Source: Lachnospiraceae bacterium (lineage in GTDB: Bacteria; Bacillota; Clostridia; Lachnospirales; Lachnospiraceae). From it: a stretch of DNA of 47,810 nucleotides. Shown here one piece after another: positions 33,280-41,700 of this stretch. The position numbers were made by a program, and so were the translations under genes. The notes under the pieces are model-generated. The model was not told the origin of the DNA. It saw nothing but the letters and a program-made list of their open reading frames with translations, and made no database searches. Location: positions 69,135 to 116,944 of the forward strand of contig JAAUZD010000028.1 of assembly GCA_014804785.1 (NCBI GenBank), in the 5' to 3' direction. Within the stretch, counting starts at the first letter, position 1; each line of letters begins with the position of its first letter.

Positions 33280-33504
33280 TAAATTTACCTGCTACTTTCA
33301 TTTGATATATGAAATATTCCCTAATATGATTCCCAACCTTTGCAGGCAGTCCTCACAGGGAATCCGTACATGAAATTAAAATTACCCCTACACGAATATG
33401 TTTATCATTATAACAGTTATCCAATAAAATATCCAGTTACAGGTCAATCTTGAGCTAGCAGCAGCCGGTTTCTACTTTGCTTGTCCAAATCTATAATTAT
33501 GTCA

Positions 33505-33534
33505 TTGACAAAGCAATTTATGCTGTGGTACAAT
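33505..33534 (+). promoter_or_regulatory. Promoter of tRNA-Thr
   Basis: A perfect TTGACA (33505-33510), 18-base spacer, TACAAT (33529-33534). It lies 32 bases ahead of the tRNA. The rest of 33280-33504 shows nothing I can name. Confidence 0.85.
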
Positions 33535-33566
33535 ACAGTTCGGTGATGCAAAATAGTGCATCGCAG

Positions 33567-33639
33567 GCTGCTGTGGCTCAGTCGGTAGAGCGTCGCATTG
33601 GTAGTGCGGAGGTCACGGGTCCGATTCCCGTCAGCAGCT
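33567..33639 (+). tRNA. trnT: tRNA-Thr (anticodon GGT)
   Basis: A 73-base cloverleaf: acceptor GCTGCTG/CAGCAGC, D arm GCTC...GAGC, anticodon stem TCGCA/TGCGG with loop TTGGTAG (anticodon GGT, reading ACC/ACU), a 5-base variable loop and T arm ACGGG/CCCGT with a TCCGATT loop. CCA is not encoded. It has its own promoter and terminator, so it is a single-gene unit. Confidence 0.97.
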
Positions 33640-33653
33640 TTGGTTTATGCAAC

Positions 33654-33685
33654 AAGGAACTCTTGGTTTTACAAGGGTTCCTTTT
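33654..33685 (+). terminator. Terminator of tRNA-Thr
   Basis: Stem AAGGAAC-CTTG / CAAG-GTTCCTT with a short loop and TTTTC after it, 15 bases past the tRNA. Confidence 0.85.
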
Positions 33686-33755
33686 CTTTGTACATTTCTG
33701 TCTCATTTCCCTGTTCTGTTGTAGTTAGCTGCCAGTAACAGTTCAGCATGGTACG

Positions 33756-33796
33756 GACAATATGAATTGTCAAAATGAGTTTGATGCTGTTATAAT
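33756..33796 (+). promoter_or_regulatory. Promoter and possible operator of the ABC transporter
   Basis: TTGTCA (33767-33772), 18-base spacer, perfect TATAAT (33791-33796). An inverted repeat GACAAT-N4-ATTGTC (33756-33771) covers the -35, a likely repressor site; it does not match the Fur or DtxR consensus closely. The start point near 33803 rules out the upstream ATGs for the permease. Confidence 0.75.
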
Positions 33797-33827
33797 GGAT
33801 AAAAACATTTTGCAAGGAGACTATGAA

Positions 33828-34847
33828 ATGATGGTCATGGGCATTTCCATAAAAAATAACAAACCTCTTATCCTGTTCCTGCTCTGCATTCTGCTCCTAT
33901 GTTCATCCTTTGCCGGCATCTTGTTTGGAAGTGTTTCCATCCGTCCGTCGGAGGTTCTTAGGGTGCTTGCTTCAAAAAGCAGCACTCCTACCGCTTACAC
34001 TCTGATAACGGCTGTCCGCATTCCCAGGGTTTTGGGCGGAATTTTTGCAGGAATAGGACTTGCCTGTGCCGGCGTCATCCTGCAAGGTGTGATGAATAAT
34101 TCTCTTGCAAGCCCAAATACCATCGGCGTCAACTCGGGATCCGGTTTTGCCGTGATGCTTGCTTTGATGATCTTTCCTGCCAGCCCCGGATTTCTGCCGC
34201 TTTTTGCATTCTGCGGCGCTCTCATTACCACTCTTTTCGTATTTCTGCTTGCCTATCTGGCAGACAGTTCCCGGACTACTATTGTGCTTGCAGGCATTAC
34301 CATTTCCAGTTTTTTCAATGCCGGTATCAATACTCTCAAACTGCTGGATACGGAAATTTCCATCAATCTGACTTCCTTTATGATTGGTTCCTTATCCGGT
34401 CTTACACTAAACAAGCTCCTGCTGCCATGTGCCTGCATCCTGGTCGCTTTTTGCCTGTCGCTTCTTTTTGCCAGACCTTTAAATCTGTTAGGACTAGGCG
34501 ACGATATTGCCCGCTCTCTCGGGCTGCAGGTTTCTTTTACAAGGTTCCTGCTTCTTTTGCTTTCAAGTCTCATGGCAGGCTGTGTTGTCAGCTATGCGGG
34601 ACTCCTTAGCTTTGTAGGGCTGATTGTCCCTCATATCTGCAGGCAGCTTTTTGGCAATGATGCCCGCTTTCTCCTCCCCTGTTCTGCCCTTTTAGGGGGT
34701 AGTTTTGTTCTTCTATGTGATTTATTGGGACGAACCCTGTTTGCCCCCTTTGAACTTCCTGCCGGCATTCTAATGGCTTTCATCGGAGGACCGTTTTTCT
34801 TATATCTTTTATTGAAAAAGAAAGGAGGACGCAGAATCAATGCTTGA
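33828..34847 (+). CDS. FecCD/BtuC-type ABC transporter permease
   Basis: 339 residues from ATG 33828, with AAGGAG 8 bases upstream. About nine or ten membrane helices and the FecCD family signatures: GSVSIRPSEVLRVL, RIPRVLGGIFAGIGLACAGVILQGVMNNSLASPNTIGVNSG, and SFVGLIVPHICRQLFGNDAR near the end. It carries iron-siderophore, haem or cobalamin into the cell. The last 8 bases overlap the ATPase gene. The substrate-binding lipoprotein is 2 kb away on the other strand. Confidence 0.94.
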   Translation: MMVMGISIKNNKPLILFLLCILLLCSSFAGILFGSVSIRPSEVLRVLASKSSTPTAYTLITAVRIPRVLGGIFAGIGLACAGVILQGVMNNSLASPNTIGVNSGSGFAVMLALMIFPASPGFLPLFAFCGALITTLFVFLLAYLADSSRTTIVLAGITISSFFNAGINTLKLLDTEISINLTSFMIGSLSGLTLNKLLLPCACILVAFCLSLLFARPLNLLGLGDDIARSLGLQVSFTRFLLLLLSSLMAGCVVSYAGLLSFVGLIVPHICRQLFGNDARFLLPCSALLGGSFVLLCDLLGRTLFAPFELPAGILMAFIGGPFFLYLLLKKKGGRRINA

Positions 34848-35598
34848 ATACCGCCACGTATCTATATCCTGCCAGCACACACCGATTCTTAAAGATATCT
34901 CTTTATCCTTTCCTGAAGGAAAGATTACCACGATTATCGGTCCTAACGGCTGCGGCAAAACAACTCTGCTGCAATGTCTCAACGGTGTATCCCGCGTCAC
35001 CTCCGGAAATATTTTTCTGGACGGAGAGGATTTCCTCAAATTTTCTCCCAAGGAACGTGCCAGAAAACTTTCCTTTCTGCCCCAGGTGCGTACGATTATC
35101 CCCACCCTGCCCGTAAAGACCCTGGTGGAGCACGGACGCTTTCCCTATCTTGGTTTTGCAAGAAAGAAATCAGAGGAAGACATTGAACTGGTACGGAAGG
35201 CAATGGATTTTACCCAAGTGAGCCCCTATGCGGATCAGTATGCCGATACCCTCTCGGGCGGCACAAGGCAGCGGGTTTTCTTTGCCATGACCCTTGCCCA
35301 GAACTGTGATGTTATTGTACTGGACGAGCCTACCACTTATTTGGATCTGCGTGCGCAGAAGGATTTTCTGACTCTGCTCCGTGTTCTGCGCAGAGAGAAA
35401 AAAACGATTATCCTGACCCTCCATGATCTAAATCATGCCCTTCAGATTTCAGATCATCTGGTTGTGATGGAGGAACGGAAAATCGCCGCCTGCGCTTCTC
35501 CCATGGAATGCCTTGGGCAGCATATCATTGAAGACGTGTTTCACACGAAATGCAAACGATTTGAAGATGCTGACGGAACCTATTATTTCTTTGAGTAA
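34840..35598 (+). CDS. ABC transporter ATPase (FepC/BtuD type)
   Basis: 252 residues: Walker A GPNGCGKTTLL, a Q-loop FLPQVR, signature LSGGTRQRVFFAM (variant of LSGGQ), Walker B VIVLDEPTTYLDL and switch His in LTLHDLNHAL. It drives the permease encoded just upstream, whose end it overlaps by 8 bases. Its stop is only 18 bases from the end of the convergent siroheme synthase gene, with no clear terminator between. Confidence 0.96.
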   Translation: MLEYRHVSISCQHTPILKDISLSFPEGKITTIIGPNGCGKTTLLQCLNGVSRVTSGNIFLDGEDFLKFSPKERARKLSFLPQVRTIIPTLPVKTLVEHGRFPYLGFARKKSEEDIELVRKAMDFTQVSPYADQYADTLSGGTRQRVFFAMTLAQNCDVIVLDEPTTYLDLRAQKDFLTLLRVLRREKKTIILTLHDLNHALQISDHLVVMEERKIAACASPMECLGQHIIEDVFHTKCKRFEDADGTYYFFE

Positions 35599-35616
35599 AT
35601 AAACAACGAAACATTC

Positions 35617-36969
35617 TTATGTTAAGTTAAGTTCCGCTGTCTCTCCTACCACAATTACAGCGGGTGTTTCCAGTTTTGCAGTTTTGACCTTTTCTACAAT
35701 ATCCGCAAGATTTCCCCGCACCGTCTTCTGGCTCCCGTCAAAGTCCCCTTGAATGACCGCTGCGGGCGTTTTCGGATTCTTTCCATATTGTATCAGACCT
35801 TGGGCAATCTCTTCTAAATGTCTAAATGCCATCAAAAAGACCAGCGTTCCCTGAAAACCGGCAAATAGGCGCAAATCCCTTAGAAGACTTGCTTCTCCGT
35901 CTGCCGTATGTCCTGTTATCACATGAAAACTCCTGCTCAAACCGCGGTGTGTCACCGGAATCCCTGCTGCCGCCGGCACTGCAATGGCGGATGTAATGCC
36001 GGGAATTTCCTCCACATCAATTCCTTCTGCCTTAAGGGCTTCCATTTCCTCGCCTCCCCTTCCAAACACAAAGGGATCGCCGCCCTTTAATCTTACCACT
36101 CGTTTTCCCTGCCTGGCTTTTTCTATCAGCAGTGCATGAATCTGCTCCTGGGACATGCTGTGCTTTCCGCTGCGTTTTCCCACATAAATCTTCTCACAAC
36201 TCTCCGTCGCATGTTCCATCAGCCTTTCATCCAACAGATCATCATACACCAGGGTCTGCGCGTAATGCACGGCATTTAAGCCTCTTACCGTTATCAGATC
36301 AAAGGTACCGCATCCTGCTCCAACAAGGGTGACGCTGCCCTTTCGATCTTTTTCCTCTAAAAGATTCTTTTCTTCGTCTTCCGATAAAGGGCGGTTCTTT
36401 TTCATGCAGAGACTGGCTGCTTCTTTTAGGAAAGCGGAACGTCTATCCCCATCCGGAATTTGTTCTTTGGCATCTCCCCTAAGCCGGGCAAGGTAATCCA
36501 GGATTTCCTCCATCCGGCATGGAATTTCCCTTGCTATTTTACTCCTTAGATCGGATGCCGCCTGGGGGCTTGCCCCCTGGGTGGATATGCCGATTGTCAG
36601 TTTACCTTCTTTTACAAGTGCAGGAAACAAAAATCCGCATGCTTCTTTGTCATCCGCCACATTCACCAAAATATTTTTCTGCTTACAGAGTGTTGCCGCA
36701 TGTGTATTGGTTTCCGCATCATCGGAAGCTGCTATCACAAACAGATTCCCTTCAAGATCCCCCTCCCGGAAAGCCCGCTGCTTACAGGAAAGCGCCGGAT
36801 TTTCCAATAGTTCCGGCAGAATCACAGGGGCAACTACAGTAAGTGACGGTGCAAAAGGCAGTAATTTTTCCACCTTGTGCGCCGCCACAGCGCCGCCGCC
36901 TATCACAAGCCCCTTCTTTCCCTCTATATCCATAAAAAAAGGAAAATATTCCATTTCAAGTTTCCTCAC
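35617..36969 (-). CDS. cysG: Fused siroheme synthase (CysG-type)
   Basis: 450 residues combining two enzymes. Residues 1-200 are the precorrin-2 dehydrogenase/ferrochelatase (Met8-like) with the NAD loop LVIGGGAVAAHKVEKLLPF, VIAASDD and ISTQGASPQAASDLRSKI. Residues 210-450 are uroporphyrinogen-III C-methyltransferase: VTLVGAGCGTFDLITVRGLNA, VRLKGGDPFVFGRGGEE, PGITSAIAVPAAAGIPVTHRG and VFLMAF. The product is siroheme, with precorrin-2 as an intermediate. GTG 36969 overlaps the upstream stop (GTGA); ATG 36954 with GAGG before it is the alternative. It is co-transcribed with the iron/corrinoid-binding lipoprotein. Confidence 0.93.
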   Translation of the reverse strand: MRKLEMEYFPFFMDIEGKKGLVIGGGAVAAHKVEKLLPFAPSLTVVAPVILPELLENPALSCKQRAFREGDLEGNLFVIAASDDAETNTHAATLCKQKNILVNVADDKEACGFLFPALVKEGKLTIGISTQGASPQAASDLRSKIAREIPCRMEEILDYLARLRGDAKEQIPDGDRRSAFLKEAASLCMKKNRPLSEDEEKNLLEEKDRKGSVTLVGAGCGTFDLITVRGLNAVHYAQTLVYDDLLDERLMEHATESCEKIYVGKRSGKHSMSQEQIHALLIEKARQGKRVVRLKGGDPFVFGRGGEEMEALKAEGIDVEEIPGITSAIAVPAAAGIPVTHRGLSRSFHVITGHTADGEASLLRDLRLFAGFQGTLVFLMAFRHLEEIAQGLIQYGKNPKTPAAVIQGDFDGSQKTVRGNLADIVEKVKTAKLETPAVIVVGETAELNLT

Positions 36970-37922
36970 TTTCCGCTTTCCTGTACCGGGTAAAGAATGT
37001 CCGCAAGCCCTTCATAGGCATCTCCCCATTTTGCATTAGGTTTTAAATTGTATAAACGTTTATCAAGAAGATAATAATTTCCTTCCTTCACGGCACTAAG
37101 AGAAGACCATGCCGGACTTACTATCAGCATTTCCTCCACATTCTGCATTGCTGCCTCCTGATTGTTTCCCTGAATCGTCACAAAAATATAGTCCGGGTCT
37201 GCCGCAATGATAGCCTCCATGCTGAGGTCATCCAAAAGTCCATGATTGCTGTCCGCAATATTAATACACCCAAGATCCGAAAGCATTTCCCCACAGACAT
37301 TTCCTTCGCTTCCCTTTGCTTTCACGCTGGAAGCAGATGCGCGCAGGAACAGCACCTTGGGCTCCCTTCCATCGATTCTTTCCCTGGTCTTCTCAATCTT
37401 TTCCTGTACTTTGAGACCGTTTTGTTCATACAGGTCCCTTCTCCCTGTGATTTGCGTACAAATGTCCAGCATATGAAGATACTCGTCAAAATTTGAGACT
37501 GCAAAATAAGCCGTAGGTATCCCCGCCTGCGACAGAATCTCCTCCATCTCAAGATCCGCATCTGTATTGGCGCTTGCAAGTACCAGGTCCGGTTGTGACG
37601 CAATCAGCTTTTCGATATCCGGCTCCTGAATGCTGCCTAAGTTTACTACATCCTCCCCCAAGGGAAGCTGTAAACTCTCCCAGGAGTCATTGGCGGCGGC
37701 AGTCACCTCTCCGCCCGAAAGCATCCATATATCCGTAAAGCTTCCAATCAGCGCTGCCACCCTTTCCGGCTCACTTACGGTCACTTCCCGCCCCAGATCG
37801 TCCGTAAAAGAAAATGTGTTTTTCTCTTGCTTTTCACTCTCCTGACTTAAGGTCTGTGTATTTCCACATCCATTTAAGAACAGCAGCCAAGATAAAAATC
37901 CTACCGCCCATATCTTTCTCAT
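36966..37922 (-). CDS. Iron/corrinoid ABC transporter substrate-binding lipoprotein
   Basis: 318 residues from ATG 37922. A lipoprotein signal (MRKIWAVGFLSWLLF) ends in lipobox LNGC. The periplasmic-binding (Fe/B12, class III) fold shows FTDDLGREVTVSEPERVAALIGSF, DIEKLIASQPDLVLAS, and DLSMEAIIAADPDYIFV. It delivers ligand to the permease/ATPase pair encoded on the opposite strand next door. A TTG at 37931 is an alternative start; the ATG sits one base after the thiN stop. Linkage to siroheme synthase suggests iron, haem or a corrinoid; which one cannot be told. Confidence 0.92.
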   Translation of the reverse strand: MRKIWAVGFLSWLLFLNGCGNTQTLSQESEKQEKNTFSFTDDLGREVTVSEPERVAALIGSFTDIWMLSGGEVTAAANDSWESLQLPLGEDVVNLGSIQEPDIEKLIASQPDLVLASANTDADLEMEEILSQAGIPTAYFAVSNFDEYLHMLDICTQITGRRDLYEQNGLKVQEKIEKTRERIDGREPKVLFLRASASSVKAKGSEGNVCGEMLSDLGCINIADSNHGLLDDLSMEAIIAADPDYIFVTIQGNNQEAAMQNVEEMLIVSPAWSSLSAVKEGNYYLLDKRLYNLKPNAKWGDAYEGLADILYPVQESGK

Positions 37923-37923
37923 T

Positions 37924-38550
37924 CTATTCAATGCTTTCCCCCGCCTCCCATATCAGCAGAAGGACACCGTTTTTTACCGCGATTCTGCTTTCTTTTCCTA
38001 TAAATTCATTGCTTACACCCACGGGATATTCCTTTTTCAGCACTGCATCATGCAATCCATATTTCAGGCCATCTTCAAAAACACCTTCTGCCTGTTCTCC
38101 AATGCAGAACACCGAAATAAATCCCTTTTCCTCCGCTTTGAAACAGATTTCTTCATTACATATGACACGATACCATGAATCCTTTCCAATCAGAATACCA
38201 TGAGCTCCCTTTAAAGCTAAGTCTGTCAGAATCTGAATATTGGCAATGGTATGGGAAATCCTTCCTCCCGTACCTCCATAAATCACAAACTCCCGGTATC
38301 CCTGCCTTAATCCCTCGCTGACTGCCCACCCGGTGTCGGTATCATCTTTTTGGGGTTTTAGCCTGACTACCCTGGGATGATCCGGAACATAGGATAGAGA
38401 GTCAAAGTCCCCCACCACCAGATCCGTCCTAATTCCTCTTTCCCGGCAGGAATCGTACCCTCCGTCGCACGCGATTACCAAGTCTTCCTCCGAAGGGTAA
38501 AATATGCCATCGCCAAACTCTCCGGCTCCAATAATGTAGCAGATTCTCAT
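37924..38550 (-). CDS. thiN: Thiamine diphosphokinase
   Basis: 208 residues. Thiamine pyrophosphokinase motifs: DLVIACDGGYDSCRERGI, DLVVGDFDSL, LKPQKDDTDTGWAV and YGGTGGRISHTIANI; a beta-rich C-terminal half follows. It transfers pyrophosphate from ATP to thiamine to make the active cofactor. In many relatives thiN follows ribosome-assembly genes (rsgA, rpe); here it heads a unit with the binding lipoprotein and cysG instead. GAGGT precedes the ATG. Confidence 0.95.
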   Translation of the reverse strand: MRICYIIGAGEFGDGIFYPSEEDLVIACDGGYDSCRERGIRTDLVVGDFDSLSYVPDHPRVVRLKPQKDDTDTGWAVSEGLRQGYREFVIYGGTGGRISHTIANIQILTDLALKGAHGILIGKDSWYRVICNEEICFKAEEKGFISVFCIGEQAEGVFEDGLKYGLHDAVLKKEYPVGVSNEFIGKESRIAVKNGVLLLIWEAGESIE

Positions 38551-38592
38551 ACTTATACCTCTGTCTTGTCTATTTTATAATGCTCTATTTCT

Positions 38593-38725
38593 CTATTGAT
38601 GTTCCTGCAGATCAGTTCCCTTTCCGATTCCCGCCCTTGCGGTTATCTCCGCAACCGTCAGATTATTTAAATCCGCGCCTTCCATAAACAGCCGTCACCT
38701 TAGGTGATAATTCTATGCTGTCCAT
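38593..38725 (-). pseudogene. Decayed TetR-family regulator remnant
   Basis: A strong GAGGAG site and an ATG (38725) follow the RND stop by 4 bases. Frame one reads MDSIELSPKVTAVYG and then stops at 38663. A second frame carries GADLNNLTVAEITARAGIGKGT (residues 3-24), the helix-turn-helix of a TetR regulator, where an aromatic residue (xYxYF) should come next; instead it reads DLQEHQ and stops at 38593. So the regulator suffered an internal deletion/frameshift between the two frames and lost about 150 C-terminal residues. It was most likely the regulator of the adjacent pump. Confidence 0.78.
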
Positions 38726-38728
38726 GCG

Positions 38729-41700
38729 TTACTCCTCCTCAAACTCTTCTTCTGCCTTCTGCTGCATCTTCTTTTTCAGAAATCCCATCACCCTGCTGCC
38801 GCCTTTTTCCTTCGAAAAATTCTTCTCTTTAGAAAAGATGTCATAAATACAGGGAATGACCACCAGGGTAAGCAAAGTACCATAGGTCAGACCTCCAATG
38901 GTGACTACCGCCATGGGTTTTGCCAATTCAGAGCCCATGTCATTGCTGAAAACCATTGTGCATAAAGCCAGAATCGTGGTCAGTGCGGTCATAAGCACTG
39001 GACGCAGTCTGGTCCTTCCCGCTGTAAGAATAGCCTTTCTCTTTTCCATTCCTTCTCCGCGCAGCTGATTCGTATAGTCAACCAGAACAATACCATTATT
39101 GACAATAATACCGGAAAGCATTACAAATCCAATCAGTGCAATTACGCTAAGCTCGCTTCCGCTAATAATAAGCCCCAAAAAGCCGCCGGTAAAGGCAAGG
39201 GGAATGGTAAACATAATAATAAATGGCGAGAGTAAGGACTGGAACTGGGCAACCATAATCAGATACATGAAAATCAGTGCCAGTAATAGCATCAAATACA
39301 ACTGCCCCATTGCATCCATAATGGTTTCGTTTTCGCCGCTCATCACCAGCGAATATCCCGCTGGTACCTTATATTGCTCTAGTTCCTTCTCTAAGGCATC
39401 CGATACCAATCCTACATTATAGCCCTCCGCAATCTCAGCGGACACTGCAATGTATCTGTTCTGGTCGGTTCTGTTTACGGATTTCGGTGAAATCGTATCC
39501 TCAAAGACTGCAATCTCAGATAAAAGTATTTTTTCCTTGGTGCCATCCTGCTTGGTCCGATCCAACTCCAGATCCTTTACCAAACTTCTGGTCAACTCCA
39601 TATCTCCGGCATGTTTCACATAAACACTGTACTCCGCCTCTTGTGCCTCCAAAGTCGTGGCGCTTGACGCCTCCTCCAGTTTTGCATAAACCTGCTGAAA
39701 TACCTCCGCAACTGTCAATCCATGCTCAATCGCCTTATCTCGGTCAACAATGACCCTGAGTTCTCCCGTAGAATCCTCCAACCCATCGGAAACATTCATC
39801 GTTCCCTCCACACCTTCTACTATTCCGGCAATATCGGCAGCAATCTCCTGCAACGTGTCAATATCACGCCCTCGTACCTCCACTGTAATGCCGCTTCCGC
39901 CCATGGCGCTCATATCCATGGAAGAAGTATCGATAACAATTTCTGCTTCTTTCTGCTGACAGATATCGGTCATTTCCTCCATGATCTCGTCTGCAATGAC
40001 ATCATTGGATTTTCCCTTATCTTTGCTCAAGGTGACATAAATCATCGTTTCGTTGGTTGAAGAATTTCCGCCTCCTGTGAGCATTGACAGAGAAGAGGCG
40101 CTTGCCATTGCACCCACATCCGAAATTTCTTCCCTCGCCATCAGACGTTCTACCACTTCATCTGTAACCTCTGCCGTCTCATTAAGGGGTGTATCCTTTG
40201 GCAGAGTCACCGTGATCGTAAACTGTGTACTGTCCATATCCGGCATAAATGCAGTTCCCTTCGCGTAGGATGCTACTGCACTTGCCGCCAGCAGCACAAT
40301 CACAAGAATGAGAACTACAGGCTTAAATTTAAGCGCCAGGCTCAATGTCTTGTCATATACATTCATCAGACCTGTAAAAAACTTTCCGTCTGATTGCTCT
40401 TTCGTCTTAACCAGCACTTTAGATGACATTGCTGGCACCACCGTAAGCGCTATAATCAAACTTGCCAAAAGAGAATAGGCAATCGTCAGTCCCATATCCA
40501 CGAACAACTGCCTGGTGATTCCTTCCGTAAATACGATAGGCAGGAATACGCACACTGTAGTAAGTGTTGACGCCATGATTGCGCCCGCTACTTCCCCTGC
40601 TCCTTCTATGGCGGCTTCCCTTGCGGAATACCCCTCATTTCTCATACGATAGATATTTTCAATTACTACAATAGAATTATCTACCAGCATACCGATACCC
40701 AGTGCAAGCCCCGACAAAGATATAACATTCAACGTCACATTGCTGAAATACATGCATACAATCGCCGTAATCAGACTGATTGGGATGGAGCAGGCGATTA
40801 CCGCTGTAGGTCTTAAATCCTTTAAGAATAGGATTAAGATCAGAATCGCCAGCACTGCACCGAAAAGAATATTATTGAGAATGGAATCCATGACAAGGTC
40901 AATATAAATTCCCTGATCCATCAACGTAATCAGCATCAGATCTCCGTTCTCCTCCATCAGCTGATCAAATTTATCCAGAATCTTATCGGATACGTCTCCT
41001 GTAGAATAACCGGTCTGTTTCTGAATCGTCACCATGATTCCCGGCGCACCATTTACGTTTGCATAAATATCTCCTGAATTATCCGTCATGAATACATCCG
41101 CCACATCCTCCAAAGTGATGATATCCACACCGTCCATCTCAAGATTTAAGAGCGGCATCTTTTTCAATTCTTCCACATCCTCCGGCTTATCGCCTACGCG
41201 GATGAGGAAGGAAATGCCCTCTTCCGTCACATACCCCGCAGGCATAGAGAAATTCTGTGCCCGCAAGAGAGCCTCCACTGTATCTACCGTCAGCACACTG
41301 TTCATATCCGCCTTATTGTAAGCGTCTTCTCTGCCCTCTTCCAGCTGCTCCTCCCCTTCTTTGATTTTCTCCAAGGCATCTGTCAGCTGCTTGGCAGTAT
41401 CGTTCAACTGTTTTTCCCCGTCTCTGATCTGCTCCCATCCGGAATCGATCTGTTCCTGGCCACTTTCCAGCTGTTTTTCCCCAGATTCAAGCTGCTTTTC
41501 ACTTGCCTCAAGCTGTGCCTTCGCCAGATTCAGCTGTAATTCCCCAAGACTGATGGTAGTCTGGGCATTGGCAAGTTCCGTTGCCGCTTTTATGTTACCG
41601 ATGTACAACTGGCTTAATGCACTGTCCAACAATGCAATATTGTTATCCAATTCGGAAACCTTTGTTTCCATCTCGGCAATGGATTTTTTGTATGTATCGA

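Noticed and set aside
33477-33728. Open frame running through the tRNA region
   Set aside because: It contains the whole tRNA-Thr and its promoter; not a protein gene.
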